Source of the DNA: Metallyticus violacea
Taxonomy: Eukaryota; Arthropoda; Insecta; Mantodea; Metallyticidae
Assembly (NCBI GenBank): GCA_030762175.1
Contig: CM060834.1
Span: 25,990,501-26,054,500 of the forward strand
Length of the DNA: 64,000 nt
Reading direction: 5' to 3'
Shown here piece by piece: positions 32,965-45,384 of the stretch. The notes beneath the pieces were generated by a model, which had not been told where the DNA came from, searched no databases, and saw only the letters and a list, made by a program, of their open reading frames with translations. Each line of letters starts with the position of its first letter. Position 1 is the stretch's first letter. The position numbers were made by a program, and so were the translations under genes.

Positions 32965-34135
32965 AAAAAGTCGCCATGTAAAATGTTCCTAGTTTATCAT
33001 GTAGAAAAAGTATTATTAAAATCCAGATTTATACCTAGATCTGCTGGGACAGTTTCTAGTTACTGCTAGCTATAGATGGAACAAACAATGTACTTTCTGC
33101 CTAAAAAGCTTTAAATGGATTGAAATAGTTACTTATAGCGTGAACTGCATGCATTAATAAGCTATATTAAATACAGGATTGTTTCACTTATTTGTGCTAT
33201 TTCGGATACAGTGCAATGGGACAAACAAACAAGGCATCTGGAAGGTCAAAAGCCAAATAACACAGTGGCATACGGGGGAGTTGTTGTTAGCATTAACAAT
33301 TAAGTATATGTGCAACATGCGATAAAGTCATTGGTATCATGTGAAAGAGTGTGAAGGGAATAGTCTGAGCATGCGCATGGATTTTTAAAGTGATTTACCG
33401 GCCCCTATCAATTTATATTTACGAAAAGAAGGCGAGCGTAGACCGTCAAATCGTAGCGAGCCTCAGCAAACCACAGGATCCACCGATTTCTAGGGTTTAC
33501 CCGAGGTTAGCGTTACGTTAGTGTGTGTATGTATATATGAATTAATTTCGAATTCCAATAAGATTACGCATGGTAAAAAACGAATAACTCAGTTTCGTAA
33601 AAGGAACAACTTATTGCAACTAGAAAATTACGAAGGATAACGCTTAGGTTACATTACGTTTAGCAAAAAAATAATACATGCAACATTTACACCTTTACAT
33701 ACATCCACGCAGAGTCCGCCTCTCGTTCGGGACTCTCCGCTGTCGCTCGGAACTGCAGCTCTTACCACACCAGCAGTCTCGGAGCTTCCTTGCTATAAGG
33801 ATAAGTATGCGTAATCGGTTCCAGCATGGTTACATTTAGAGCGGTCGAGAGAAGAACTTCCAAGGCAGAAGGAAGTAAAACCACATGCTTAGATGGTGCT
33901 TAGTAGGCCATGCAGAAGCAACCTAAATGTAATGTAAAAAATCTAATGCTCTTGATTCGAGTTTAAATACTAGCAAACCTATACCTTGGCTCCATTGTTT
34001 TCTAGGCATTTTCTGATTTGGGGAAGGGATGTTTAGTGTACAAACAGATCTTTTTAAGTGATGTAAGGTCATCTTCATGTCCAGTCTCATGTAAGTATTC
34101 TTATGTAATGAAGCGAGTGCTCTAATGGTTGTGCT
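32965..34135. other. no gene recognised
   Basis: AT-rich with a GC-richer patch at 33440-33800, including TCTCGTTCGGGACTCTCCGC. No coding or repeat match within the window. Confidence 0.45.
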
Positions 34136-34139
34136 GTAA

Positions 34140-34880
34140 CAATACCAGACGCGTGCTGAAAAATTCCTGATTTTTCCAAAGAAAAGAGAGCATCACATAT
34201 CAAGAGAATTCAGTACACCACAGCAGTGTTTATCGCATGACTAGAGCTATTGGAGCGCACTCATATCGAATTTAGTTATCTCATGAACTCAAGAAACCAG
34301 ACTTCGAAGCACGTGTTCTGGCCAATGAGTATGAAGAGCTTGAGCTTCTCGGAAATCGATAGTGATCTAATGAGTGGATTTTTACCAGACATGTCAAAAC
34401 TGTCGTTTCTTCCGTTGGGATAAACCGGATCAATATGAACACAAAGCATTACATTCTGAGAAAGTAACGGTGCAGATCCTGCCACGGCATTCATTGATCC
34501 ACAACTCATTGAGGATGAAAATAGAAACAGAACGAACATCATTACAAAAGTAATTGAACGTTTTGGGGAAAATAGCAACATTTTATTAGCTAAGCAATAT
34601 TAATATAAGCAAACATTTCAACAAGATGGGGCGACCACACATAGGTCATGCGAACGAGCGCCCACTTCAATAGTAGCTTCCCGGTCAGTAGACTATGTTA
34701 TTTAAGAAGTTATGACTTGTCTTTGTATGACATGTGTTTGTTAAGAATTTTGAGAAAACATTCCTTTACGTTTCAAATATTTTACACAAATCACCGAAAG
34801 ACTTCTGCACAAAATAACATAAAACCAGGGAACAAGTATGGCCAATAGAATAATAGAGCGCATGAAACACACTGTACATT
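34140..34880 (+). mobile_element. DDE transposase relic
   Basis: Plus-strand order: SSVYRMTRAIGAHSYRIQLS-like (helix-turn-helix end and linker, one stop), then HELKKPDFEARVLA. Next is a degraded first-Asp region, then a frame IDPQLIEDENRNR. FQQDGATTHRSCERAPTSIV follows near 34620 (second Asp block), then SRSVD in place of RSPD. The C-terminal YTNHRKTSAQNN and IIERMKHTVH come last. A DUF4817/DDE_3-type transposase with many stops. The minus-strand frame at 34276-34581, with a signal-peptide look, is its shadow. Confidence 0.75.
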
Positions 34881-35069
34881 TAGAATATAGCTGTACAATA
34901 AGCATTGGATTGTGCAAAAATGTTATTCAAGTACAATGTAATTAATATAATTATTTTAGCTACTTAAATTTCTTTCGACTGTACGATATTCTATTATAGA
35001 AAACATATAACTACGCCCTCTTCCTCAAATCAGTTTGTGGCATAAAGTATAAGACATGTCTAATGCTAC

Positions 35070-35345
35070 CGCCACCGGTGGCCGAGGTTGTTAAGGCGCG
35101 GACTCGTGAGTGGGAGGTCTGGGGTTCGAATTCCACCTACACAGTTCTCCCTGATTGAGGTTTTTTTCCAGGTTTCCCTCAGTCCTCATAAATGGCAAAT
35201 GCTGGTGAAGTACCCTAAACCCTAAAGTCTGGAAAATTTCCTTCCTTAAAACTTCTTTCTCAATATGTTACATGTTATTTATCATCATTGTCCACTGCCT
35301 GTGGTGCCTCAATAGTAAAAACCGGCGTTAAATATTATTAAAAAA
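35070..35345 (+). mobile_element. SINE-B copy, full length
   Basis: The head CCACCGGTGGCCGAGGTTGT, then TAAGGCGCGGACTCGTGAG, resembles a Ser/Leu-type tRNA, with B box GGGTTCGAATTCC. The body runs through CCTCAGTCCTCATAAATGGC, CATCATTGTCCACTGCCTG and GGCGTTAAATATTATTAAA. This is the best preserved copy of the family here. Flanks GTCTAATG and GTCCAATG are a weak duplication candidate. Confidence 0.9.
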
Positions 35346-35409
35346 AGTCCAATGATATTACCGTGTATTGCCAGAGCTTTTCAATAAAGAATACTCATAC
35401 TTTGTTTTG

Positions 35410-35610
35410 ACAGCATACCTTTACTCATCCTCATAATTTTGATGAAATTTCTCAAACTAGCCCCCATTGGATACAATGTGCCTGTCCCAACGTTTCTGCC
35501 AGTCTCAAAAACACGCTGGAAAAATATTTTTGACAGCTCCTTCATAACGACTTCAACTTTATCATTAGTAGGGTTCGAAAAGGGGCACTCCAGTCAAAGC
35601 AGGAAAACTG
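35410..35610 (-). mobile_element. mariner fragment, C-terminus
   Basis: Minus strand: NDKVEVVMKELSKIFFQRVF, then ETGRNVGT with a frame change from DWQKRWDRHIVSNG, then FEKFHQNYED. This is the end of a mariner transposase, with the usual WxKRWDxCIxxxGxYFE. Close to the tail of the relic at 57140-58240, so probably the same family. Confidence 0.65.
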
Positions 35611-35614
35611 GCCT

Positions 35615-36540
35615 TGCAATATCGTTTTATCAAGAGGAAAACCAGAGGCATGTTCTTTCACGAATGCAGATGCAGTGTTTCCACGTGCGTGCTTACATCC
35701 ATGTGTATGTGAGGGGATCGAAATAAATATATAGCTCCTAAATCGGTTTACATGCACTTTCTGGAACCATAGACAACCTCTTTTATCTTCCCATAGACGC
35801 ACAGGGACTTCATGCAAAATTTAGCTTCGCTTGCTCACATAAATAACACGCAGGGCGAAACAAATGCAAAAAACCCTAGGGAAAAAACGATACTCTAGCA
35901 GCATATTCAATGCGTTTAGCACAAAACATACCAATATCATAAAAATGCAGCAGTTTTACTCACGCCCCTTGTGATGATATTTTTATTATCTCTAAAGAAA
36001 ATTAGTTTAATTATAAAAATGAATAAATTTTTACAGACACAAAAAATTCTGATACAACGATCGTAACACTTTCAGAATGACACTTATTTGAAGTACCAGT
36101 AGATGTGACTATAATGTTTAAAGACGTTCGCTTTTAATGAAGCACCCACACCACTCACTTAGTACAAGACACGAATGACGATGCAGCTGTTTTTCGCAAT
36201 CCTGGAGACCATGACAAGATTGCAACAGATGAACATTACATAACCAAGTCATCCAATAAGTCATCGCTCAGCCGGGTTACACGGATTGGAACGGGCGAGA
36301 TTTTATCGAACTGCTACGTTGGCCTTGAATCTCACGCCACTTGTCAGCGTAGCTTTAATAATAAAGGGAATATTCTAATTATTCTATTACATAACCAGAA
36401 ATCGTTGTTGAACTGAAGTTCCTATGTATATGTGTGTGTATGTGTTTGTATTCAAATTGTATTGTTCCTAAAATATTATTTAACGAAGATGCAAAATGGC
36501 AGCTATTTATTTTCAAGATTATACTCTTTGAAGAGCTTTA
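35615..36540. other. no recognisable feature
   Basis: Two opposed frames overlap at 35439-35817 without motifs beyond the mariner tail. The rest is AT-rich. Confidence 0.45.
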
Positions 36541-36544
36541 ACTA

Positions 36545-37480
36545 ACCAACTATACCTATCTGTTTTCCAAGTAGTCTCTCGCACCGATTCTCTGGCACAA
36601 ATACATAGAAGCAGCCACACCACTTCGTGATATTTCAGCAACCTCCTCTTCGCAGAACGCAACAGCTTCTTTCAGACTCCTAACTAATGGCTCCCTCACT
36701 TTTTCCTTGCTAACCGGATCTGGACCATACGGTGGGTGATTTACCAGTGTCACTCCCGGTTCTACAGAAATTCCATTGTTTTCAAAGAAATGTGCGCAGA
36801 GGCATTGTCGTGGTGAAGCAACAAGCCTCGCAACCCAGACTTAGGTCTTCTTTCTGTTAGTGTTTTGAAGACCGCAGGAAGGCAAATTGTGGTGTATCAG
36901 TTTGCAATTCCACCTGGAATGGAATGATTACAAAATGATCAGTGGTTAAAAAGAATTTGACAACCATCTTTCGGCCTACACTTCAACATCGCTGAACCTT
37001 CACTAGGGGTTTGTCATTTGGGAAGATCCAAAATAACTACCTGCCTCTTTGATTCCGGGTCGTATTAGAAAATTCAGGTTTCTTCATCTGTAAATTTATA
37101 TAGCGGACATGCAGGGTACTGTCACTGTATCGACGAACCATTTCCTCGCATCATTCCACTTCAAATTATTTCATCTCATTTACCATCAGTGTCCACAGCC
37201 TGTGATACCTCAGCAGTAAAAAAAAGAAAAGTTAAATACTATTAAAAAATTGCGAGCTCCTGTTCTCCTGATATCTGCCACAAGGTCGTACGTTTGCTCA
37301 GGAACAATCCTTCAAATAGTCTCCGAAACAATCTGCTGGAATAATGATTATCCTAAACTAAAATTGCATAGATCTGTTGTTACAAATCATTTTGGTATGA
37401 AACCGTCGAGAGACTGCTGAAAAACTGCATCCACATTTATACCAACACTGAATAATCCCGATAAGAGCTTGTAGAGGTTT
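36545..37480 (-). mobile_element. mariner relic, catalytic part, with nested SINE piece
   Basis: Minus strand from about 37100 down, across frame changes: SSYWVFPNDKP-like as LFWIFPNDKPLVKVQR, SVGRKMVVKFFLTTDHFVII, TTICLPAVFKTLTERRPKSG, LRGLLLHHDNASAHISLKTM (second Asp), LVNHPPYGPDP. The tail is KEAVAFCEEEVAEISRSG, then MYLCQRIGARDYLENR and a stop near 36559. This is the SETMAR-like mariner type. The PSD block with the third Asp is altered. A SINE-B tail piece interrupts at 37166-37248. The part beyond it (EQTYDLVADIRRTGA) may be an upstream region but is unclear. Confidence 0.8.
37166..37248 (+). mobile_element. SINE-B 3' fragment
   Basis: Only the last 80 bp of SINE-B: CAAATTATTTCATCTCATTT, ACCATCAGTGTCCACAGCCT, GTTAAATACTATTAAAAAA. 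A 5'-truncated insertion in the mariner relic. Confidence 0.85.
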
Positions 37481-37489
37481 CTTTAAACA

Positions 37490-38290
37490 ACAAGAAATTA
37501 ATAAAATACATTTTTACTTACGTTAAACTGTATAAAATTGCAACTATCAACAAATCAACTCGTTTTCGTGGTAATTAAAAAAATTGCATTTTTTGTGTAA
37601 TAAGTCACTACTAGAGTTTTAAAGTTTTATTTGAACACTAAGAAAAGATGAGTAAATAAATTTACCTCTTACTTTTGAAAGCCCCTGTATATTCTATGGT
37701 AATCTCTCATAACATTCTCTCCTGATTCTTGATCAGGATCTTGAAAATTACCAAATCCGCTTTCCTAAAGGTAAAAACAAATGCTTCTTTCTTATTTCTA
37801 TTAGGACAATAACATTTTGCCATTAGGACAATAACATTTCGCCAGACATCATATAAGATTTGTGCATTCTCCGCGGACTGATTTATTGTTTTATCGCATC
37901 TCAGCGGCGCATATCTATGTGCTTAAGCATTACTATTACAGTGTCTTTGAATTTACCCATAGTCTAGAAGCATTAATTCCATTTCTTGAAGATCTGAAAG
38001 GAAAATATATCTTCCTGGCATTCTGCACAAGAACGCCATCTGTGCAAGTGTATGTCAGAATGAACTGATCCACCGGTCGCGTGATTGCCTAAGAGTAGTC
38101 CACTTTATTCGAGCACCCACCTACTCTCGACCGATTTTTACGCCTCATTTGCTCTGCCTCTAGAAAGCTCGTGTTCATCAAGTCTCTTTTAGTCAAAGCA
38201 AGTACTTTTAAGTGGTTCAGTGAGCTCACGTTCAAACAGTTTTATTGATCTATACAAGCTATTTTTTTTTTTCAATTTATTTTAAAACGT
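37490..38290. other. no gene recognised
   Basis: Holds the 22-bp duplication and a 68-codon frame at 37862-38068 without known motifs. Confidence 0.45.
37800..37843 (+). repeat. 22-bp tandem duplication
   Basis: ATTAGGACAATAACATTTTGCC is followed directly by the same 22 bases with one change (TTTCGCC). A recent duplication. Confidence 0.95.
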
Positions 38291-38294
38291 AAAT

Positions 38295-38620
38295 CTTAAT
38301 TGTCTGTAGGACTAATTGACCAAATCAGGCGGGGACTCGAACTCGGCAGGTCCCAAGTTCAAAATCTCGACCTTGGGTTTTTTCATGGTTTCCTTTGGTC
38401 ACTTAGGCGAATGATGTTTATTTCCATGACTTTTCCTGCGGTCATTCTCTCTCATTTCGTTTCCTTGTTCATCGTTTCAGGGTAGCTGGCCAGGCGACGT
38501 GCGTTGGCGGTAAGCGGTGTGCAATATTGCTCATTGGAAAACCTGCCCTGACGTCTGGTGTGACAGCCCCATAAACTCCATCGCCCTTCATATCTCTCAT
38601 TTCACCCCTTCCTCTCAGAG
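38295..38620 (+). mobile_element. Possible fourth SINE family, single copy
   Basis: A B-box-like AAGTTCAAAATCTCG at 38355 is followed by TTTTTTCATGGTTTCCTTTGG and CACTTAGGCGAATGATG. Further on is CATAAACTCCATCGCCCTTC. The layout (tRNA-like head, unrelated GC-richer body) fits a SINE, but there is no second copy here to confirm its limits. Confidence 0.4.
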
Positions 38621-38824
38621 CTTCAGTAGGATACAAGACCTCCTCGTTGAGCTTCCGTGTCTGAAATTCCTCTCCGTCTCACATCGAACCCAATATAGGG
38701 ATAACTTTAAACTTATAACACAAGGTCTTCCAAAAAGAGTCCTAGCTTAACAGCTCTCACGTTTACGAAGCTATAGCAACCATTTTTTTAACATAGTTAC
38801 AGTTGTTATTGGCTAATAACCATG

Positions 38825-39620
38825 CAACGTTACACCATTCCACAACGCGTACACTCCTTAAAATCTATTATCAAGCATCGAAAGTGTGTGGTGTGCGTCG
38901 ACGCTTTATCGCAACTGGTTCTGTTGCAAATTAAAAAACACCTGTGTTTGAACGGCGCAAACTCTCCAATGAAAACTTGTCGCCGTTCATGAAAGTGTAC
39001 ACAAGGACCCACAGAAATACATTTTTCAGCGAGCACAAGAATTGAGCCTTTCACCGGCCGCTGTTTGGCGTATTTTCCATTAGGTCTTGACGTTACACCT
39101 TTACATAATTCTTTTAACTTAAGACCTGAAACCAAATGTCCATACATTACTGTGACGTGTATTCTCTGACTGGGTTGTGGATCAGAAGTTGGCCGCTTTT
39201 AGTCGATGAGGCTCACTTTTGGGTGGATAGTTCCGCTAACAAACAAATTCGCCTCATTTGGAGCAATAAGAATGCATCAGAGATTCACGAACGACCACTT
39301 TTGATGTGGATTTTGATATGGCGGAATTATTGGTCCATATTTTTTTCCAAGATGAACGACATGAGGTTCTGTCCCTGGAGAAAGATACCAGGCTATGATA
39401 AGCGATTGTTTTTGGCCTTAGTTGAAAGATATGGATTTCATAAACGTCCGATTTCAGCAAGATGGCGCCATATGTCATACTGCTCAATCTATAATCATAT
39501 ACATCCTAGGGAATCTCACACTTTACAGAAATGAAGTATGCGTTTATGGAAATAATGACAGAGAGCTGACATTCTTGTAGTCCAGTTCATTTTTCCGATA
39601 ATGATTTGAAGGACTGACAG
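38825..39620 (+). mobile_element. DDE transposase relic
   Basis: Begins MQRYTIPQRV near 38822, then ATGSVANKKT-like, SLSPAAVWRIFH and DLKPNVH (DNA-binding half with frame changes). A frame 39136-39534 carries LLVDEAHFWVDSSANKQIRL (first Asp block SDEAHF), then NASEIHERPLL. FQQDGAICHT follows near 39455 in another frame. A DUF4817/DDE_3-type transposase. The C-terminal RSPDL block is missing and the ends were not identified. Confidence 0.8.
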
Positions 39621-39624
39621 ATGT

Positions 39625-40940
39625 ATAGTGTAAAGAATAAACTGAGAAATGGGTACCAGAAATCTCGCCAAATGCATTTATGAACTACAGAAGAATTTGC
39701 AAATCTAGAGGAGAATAAATGCGGTTGTTACTATATTGTAATGGCATTAGTTTAAATGAAAAATAGACATGCAAAAGCACTACTTGAAAATGTATTTAGA
39801 TGCAGAGATACCTAACATAACATATAATCCATAAAACATGTACGAACCAATAATAGTAGTTAGTGGTGAATTCTGTGTATTTAAATTAAACATTTTTCAC
39901 ATTTTTCCCCTCTGAAAACTTTCGGAAATGTTCCTTCCTTAGTTAACATTCCTTCCGAAGGTCAGCCATTAAATTAAATAGCTTCTTAATAAAGGAAGTA
40001 AACACAAGAAAATGATATCACGGCGACCAGAGGAAGTCCCATTAAAGGGGCTAGAAGGAGAGGTGACAGGTCGTTAAAGAAAATCAATCAGGCCGACAGC
40101 TAGGGAATCGCGGGAGGTGTGAGGTGGTGTGTGTATAACAGAGCTTGGCTACGATCGAAGACCAGTCAATACTTTAAAACTGCATCGCCGCCTGCCTTCT
40201 CATATTCCTGACAATTGGCAGAGATCGTTGCCCTTGCTATCCGATAGGCCATTCCAGCCAGGCGTCGCTGTTGATGACTCGGATTTCATACTCATCTCCG
40301 TACCAGTTACCTGTTGAGACCCTGAGCGCTGTATTTTGTTGCCACAATGTTGAGCACGCCTTGAAAGAGAAACTTCTTGCAACATATATTACAAAGTCTG
40401 CCCATCTTTTCCAATTTTAGCTAGTATAACGTTTTATAACAACAATAACCAAGATTCGACATCTTCCCATTAACGTCAGTTCAAGTTTTGAAAGTGTACT
40501 GGAAGAGAAACCCTTAGGATATGAAGATAGAAAGATAACTTTACAAAACGGGAGAAAGATGGTTTACAATAACAATCACTCTAAATATAATACATTAATT
40601 AAATTTTATCTTGAAAATAGCAAAATTGCAAAACGGGTAAGTCAGCAATATCTGTTGCAAATTGATACAAGGTATCGAACCCACGATAAAATACATAAAT
40701 GGAGAAAATAAGTACATACATACAATGCATCAACACAAGCATTAAATAAAACATCCCTCTTAAACAATAGATAAAAGAGTTTGAATGCTGTCCAAAATAA
40801 CAAGTAAATTTAATTCATTGATTTGCGTATTCAAAACTTTAAGATACCTGAAACTACAGGAGCAACCTCCGGACTTAGGTCTGGAACTAAGACATGAGCT
40901 TACCTGCCTGTCAACGGTCATACAGTGCGATTAGGATGCT
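39625..40940. other. no gene recognised; GC-richer patch at 40010-40390
   Basis: 40010-40390 is much richer in GC (AGGTGTGAGGTGGTGTGTGT, CATCGCCGCCTGCCTTCTCA) and has two opposed frames of about 60 codons. It could be an old gene exon, a CpG-rich promoter remnant or an element. No motif decides. Confidence 0.4.
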
Positions 40941-40941
40941 T

Positions 40942-41178
40942 CCCTCCGCGGCGTGAGTTTTTCCTATGGGCGAGCGCCCACTCGTTTGACCCTGCTGATT
41001 GTCGCAATCGTAGCGCAGCTATTCCCGAGTATGTGTTGTCTTTTTCGTTTCTTAATTCGATAGTATACATAAAGTGCATTATGCCTCGTATGTTTACAAC
41101 TGCACTGCGTGTCTTTATGTACGATTCACATGTGTTAACTCTGTGGTGAAAGAATCAAAGGACTTTTTATTCGTACTA

Positions 41179-41215
<37 letters not shown>

Positions 41216-41660
41216 GAGATTAAAACCGTCAGGGAGCAGATCATGCATTTTTTTCAATAGCATTAACAATTCACAATGTGATTCCACAAGACAGAGTTAT
41301 TAGTAAGGATTTGTGGCCCCCACGGTCCCTCCATTTAATAGCCTGCGATTATTATCTCTGGGGTAAATTAAAAATTGCCCACCACACCAGAACTCAAACA
41401 TAATATTCGTCAGAAAATTGTCCGGTCTCAAAATGAACCTCAGCGAGTGACGAACAATTTCCTAAAGATGCCAAAATGTACGGAGAACGAAGGTAGGCAT
41501 TTTGAACACCTCATTTGGTAATTTTGCAAATATATAGCCTGTTAAATTTGTTTATGTATTATTGTATGGTTGGTTTGTTTTATCGTTTTACCCTTCCATT
41601 AATCACCGAAATCTGGCTGAGGAGCGGAACGCTCGCCCATAGGCAAAACACTTCCAGGGG
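40942..41660 (+). mobile_element. DDE transposon, deletion derivative, with inverted ends
   Basis: Inverted ends: CCTATGGGCGAGCG near 40964-40977 and its complement CGCTCGCCCATAGG at 41630-41643, extending outward with lower identity to about 40942 and 41660. The gene starts MPRMFTTALRVFMYDSHVLT at 41080 (N-terminus of a DUF4817-type transposase) and breaks off. After a 30-T tract (41183-41212) the C-terminal part appears: DLWPPRSPHLIACDYYLWGK, then FPKDAKMYGE and RHFEHLIW-like, near 41315-41515. The core is deleted. Related to the copy at 60640-60985. Confidence 0.85.
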
Positions 41661-41664
41661 AATC

Positions 41665-42520
41665 AAAACTCGTAAGCTAGGAATTAATAATTGCCTGGCG
41701 AATCATTCTGAGGTGGCCAGGAGAACAGATTATGCAAGGGGAGAGGTGAGGTGAGGAAATGCGCGCAAAACTGCACTTATTACCTTCATATTTAATATGC
41801 CTCGGCGTTCTAATTGACTTTCTTCCTGCGGGTTTGAATTACACTATTTCCTATAGCTACCTTCCTACCCCATCTATTTTATATCTTAAACCATATCTGC
41901 TTATTTTTTATATATCGCTATTTCCATGGAATTTTTATTTCAATATCTTAATTCCTCGTTTATGATGCCAATATTTCCTAGGCATAGTCCATTTTTATTT
42001 CCAAAAGGCCTTTATTGATTCATTTTCCTTCCATATTTTTCTCTTTATTAATCTTATACACGGCTAATTAACATAACTCTGAATGTTGAACAAGCAGACC
42101 ATAGATTCCTTACCTTAAATTGCTTGTCTAATGTCGTCTACAATCTCTGAAATTGTGATGTAGTTTATTAACACCTGTATATGTACAGCCCCTCTATGAT
42201 AGTCATACAACTTTTCAGCTGCAGGTGTTGACTAACAACGAATTGGTATGCAGGAGAACGAAATCAGTGACTAATGAGATTAGTTGCATATTTCGAAAAC
42301 GTTCCAAAATAAATTTTATTGAAAAAGGCGTATGTGATTTAAAAAATTAAAGGATCTAGGCGTTCCAGTACAACATACCAACATGATAAATTAGCACATT
42401 AGACAAGAATGTCTATTCGCCCTGTATGAGAGACCAGAAATTTACCATACCAGTGTGCACAGTATTTTAAAACAGACATTAAAAAAGTGAAAATAAAAAC
42501 TTAACCAGAACTTCAGATTT
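41665..42520. other. no recognisable feature
   Basis: AT-rich; no repeat or coding match seen. Confidence 0.5.
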
Positions 42521-42526
42521 AACCCC

Positions 42527-42785
42527 ACCGCCACGGGTGGCCGAGGTCGTCAAGGCCCGGACTCGTGAGCGGGAGGTCTGGGGCTAGATTCCCATTAGGA
42601 CCGTCCCCCCTGACTCAGGTTTTATCCACGTTTTCCTCAGTCCTCATAAATTGTAAATGCCCGGGAGGTACTCTGGAACGTTTCCTTCTGTAAAAAAGGT
42701 ATTTTCCCAATTTATCATTTCATCTTATGTACCATCATTGTCTACCGCCTGTATTTAAAACGGGCGTTAAACATCATTAAAAACC
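42527..42785 (+). mobile_element. SINE-B copy, full length
   Basis: Head CCGCCACGGGTGGCCGAGGT, CGGACTCGTGAGCGGGAGGT, with a damaged B box (GGGGCTAGATTCC). Body to ACGGGCGTTAAACATCATTA. No clear target duplication. Confidence 0.9.
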
Positions 42786-42789
42786 CTAT

Positions 42790-43485
42790 TAAATCGAATA
42801 GATAGATCAGAATTTGCCACTATAGAAATGTGGTGTTTTACAATTAGTAAGGCAAAGCATTTTCTACCTCTTTATGCAGGGTAAGGGTGGGGAAAATGGG
42901 AATCAGGGCAAACGGACATTTCATAAGTTATTTAGGTATATTTTACTTTTTATGTTGGCAATTCTACTTTCTGCATTGTGGTATGTTAAAGTAGAGTGCG
43001 GGTGCAGTGCGGCAGGAATTATCAATAAGTATAAACATTTGCTCCTTTCTTTTATCTTGACTGCAAAAAAAAAAATAATAATAATAATAATAATAATGTT
43101 GGCACCAGTTAAAATGGTTTGATCGTGGTGAACTTCCTGATGCCATTTATAAAGATCTATTGTAAATAAAATATACATGTTCTAAATGGGGGGGAAGAAC
43201 GGGTATGTCGATATAGGTCAAAAGGACACTTATGAACTGTATTATTTTAAAGCACTTTTCTAGAACTTATATGAATAAATTAATATAAATGTAGGCACAA
43301 TATATTTCATTATTTTTCCCGATATGTCTGTAGGTTATTATATAGCCTCTTGTTATTAAATTCAACTAGATATGAGATTAATTCATGTTTGTTGTTTCTC
43401 GTCATAACGGTTCCTATGAAGATCCTTTTAACACTTGTTTCCTCCCGATTGCGTTAGCGAAATCGAACTGAACTCTTACTTCTAC
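42790..43485. other. no gene; (A)n(AAT)n microsatellite
   Basis: Holds only the microsatellite at 43065-43097 and AT-rich sequence. Confidence 0.5.
43065..43097. repeat. (A)11(AAT)n microsatellite
   Basis: Eleven A followed by about seven TAA units. Confidence 0.95.
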
Positions 43486-43725
43486 TAAGCCGAACTTCGA
43501 ACTGTTACGCCTCCCAATTAGAACTGCCTTCCTAAGTCCCCTAACATGAACTGACTTCTCACGTCTCCTATATCGAACTGACTTCTCACGGTCTCCTAAA
43601 TCGAACCTACTTCTTACGTCTCCTAAATCGAACGTAATACAAATCCCGGCTTCGATCTGTTACTTCCCAAGCTCTACTGCTCTCTCACGTCTCCCTAATC
43701 GCACTAACGTGTGCCTCCAACTAAT
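43455..43725 (+). repeat. Minisatellite, about 26-bp unit
   Basis: The units CGAACTGACTTCTCACGTCT and CCTAAATCGAAC recur. The best are at 43548-43640 (three units with TATATCGAAC, TAAATCGAACC, TAAATCGAACG). More worn units lie on both sides, such as TTCGAACTGTTACGCCTCCC. Roughly ten units. It is GC-richer and pyrimidine-rich compared with its flanks and non-coding in all frames. Confidence 0.8.
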
Positions 43726-43729
43726 GCTT

Positions 43730-45380
43730 TTTAATGGTCTGTCTAAACGTCTCTCCGCGAGAATTCAAATCTTAGAACATTCTAGAGGCGTCCTAAGTTT
43801 TAGTCTTTGATTGGCGGAAAGAAGATTTTTGAAGATATAATTTAAAATTCAAGTGCTTATTGGCTGAGCGTATTTCTTTCTTTCGTACGCTAGATACATA
43901 GCAAGAACTTCTCTTTTTAAGGGGTCGCTTACCTGAGGGTGAAAGCGAACAATCACGGTTCACTTTCCAGGACTTTTTAAACAGAGATGAAAAGAAATAT
44001 TCCGTTCTATTCAAAGCTGACCTTGCTCATGGCCCCAGAATGTCGTTATTGTTACATACATGTTTCATCCTTATTGCAGCACGAATTAAGATTTCTACCT
44101 CTTATTGGTTTATAACAATATAATTCATAAGATACATATTTAAAGAATGATTAAATTGGATACATTATAATAAATGATTATTAATTATATGGAAGATTCT
44201 CTATGCTATATTCTTTTTACGAGAACTGTGTTAAATCTTAAAACTTATATAACGCCACAGAATGTCAACAAAGTACAAAATTAACACACAAGCCTGAATT
44301 ACATCGATCTCAACAAATCACCCAATTTCGTGAACTTTAATCCAGAAACTTGCCACTGGCACGAAAAAGTTTTCATCCTGCAAACCTGTCTGGTGTTTCT
44401 GAACGTGTAACCAAGATTCCTTCATTTAACGGTTGAAAAAGCGGCCAAGAACCCTCCGTGCAAAGTACATACGTACGTCACGTGTCATGAGACGGCAGAT
44501 AGCTTGGGTAAATACAGAAGTTTTCTACTTGTTTACACACACGTAGCTTCTTGTTACGTCTTGGATCATGCTTCATTATCTCTTCCGGCCCAGCACAGGT
44601 TCAAGATGCTGCTTATGTTTGCTAACGTACCATCCTCCTGATACGCTGGGAGCTCATTCTGGCCCTGAGCATTCTTAAAGTATCATGTACAGAATTTAGC
44701 AACAACAGCAGGTCTTAAGTACAGAGGCAAATGTTCCGAAATATTTCCCTTATAAATAATTAGAAGTCAGCAACTACATTTATGTACCCATAATACTCCT
44801 ATGTTTGAACGATTTAAGTAATTTCAGTAATTCAGAGATTGTTAACAATGTATTAATATTTTCGTACCTATGTATGAGGGCGGATGAAAAATTCTCGCCA
44901 TAGACCATAGGTGGGTATGCACGTGTTTTATCTTAAACGTTCAATTGAAATATCAAGGTTTTGTTTGTAACATTTTATTTATTAGGACTTTCTAAAGCAG
45001 ACATGTTGTGGGTATTCCATAAACCGTAGTGTTAAAAAATTTAAAAAGGTTTATTCTTAAAAGAAATTTACATCGAATTTTCAACGATTAAAAATGGAAT
45101 GGTGAATTTAAACAGGCACATGATGACGTTCAAGTAGTAAAATAGCAACAGAATTTGTAGAACAAATATATGATAGGTTATTACGTGATTAGCGAGTTAA
45201 AGTACAGTAAATTGTGAGGATGTGAGCATTTCAAAGGAACATGTACGTTATAATTTACATAGAGAGGTGTGCCAGATGGTTACCGAGCTCTGTAGAAAGA
45301 AATCAAAAACACATTGCAAAAGTGTTTTATATTTATATTTGTCACTATATTTAATCACTCCTTTATATTCAATAATTACC
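43730..45380. other. no recognisable feature
   Basis: AT-rich with a moderately GC-rich stretch at 44440-44680 (CATACGTACGTCACGTGTCA). No motif or repeat match. Confidence 0.45.
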
Positions 45381-45384
45381 TTTT

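Noticed and set aside
34276..34581. 101-codon minus frame with a signal-peptide-like start
   Set aside because: It lies antisense to a recognisable DDE transposase relic (34140-34880), so it is a shadow frame.
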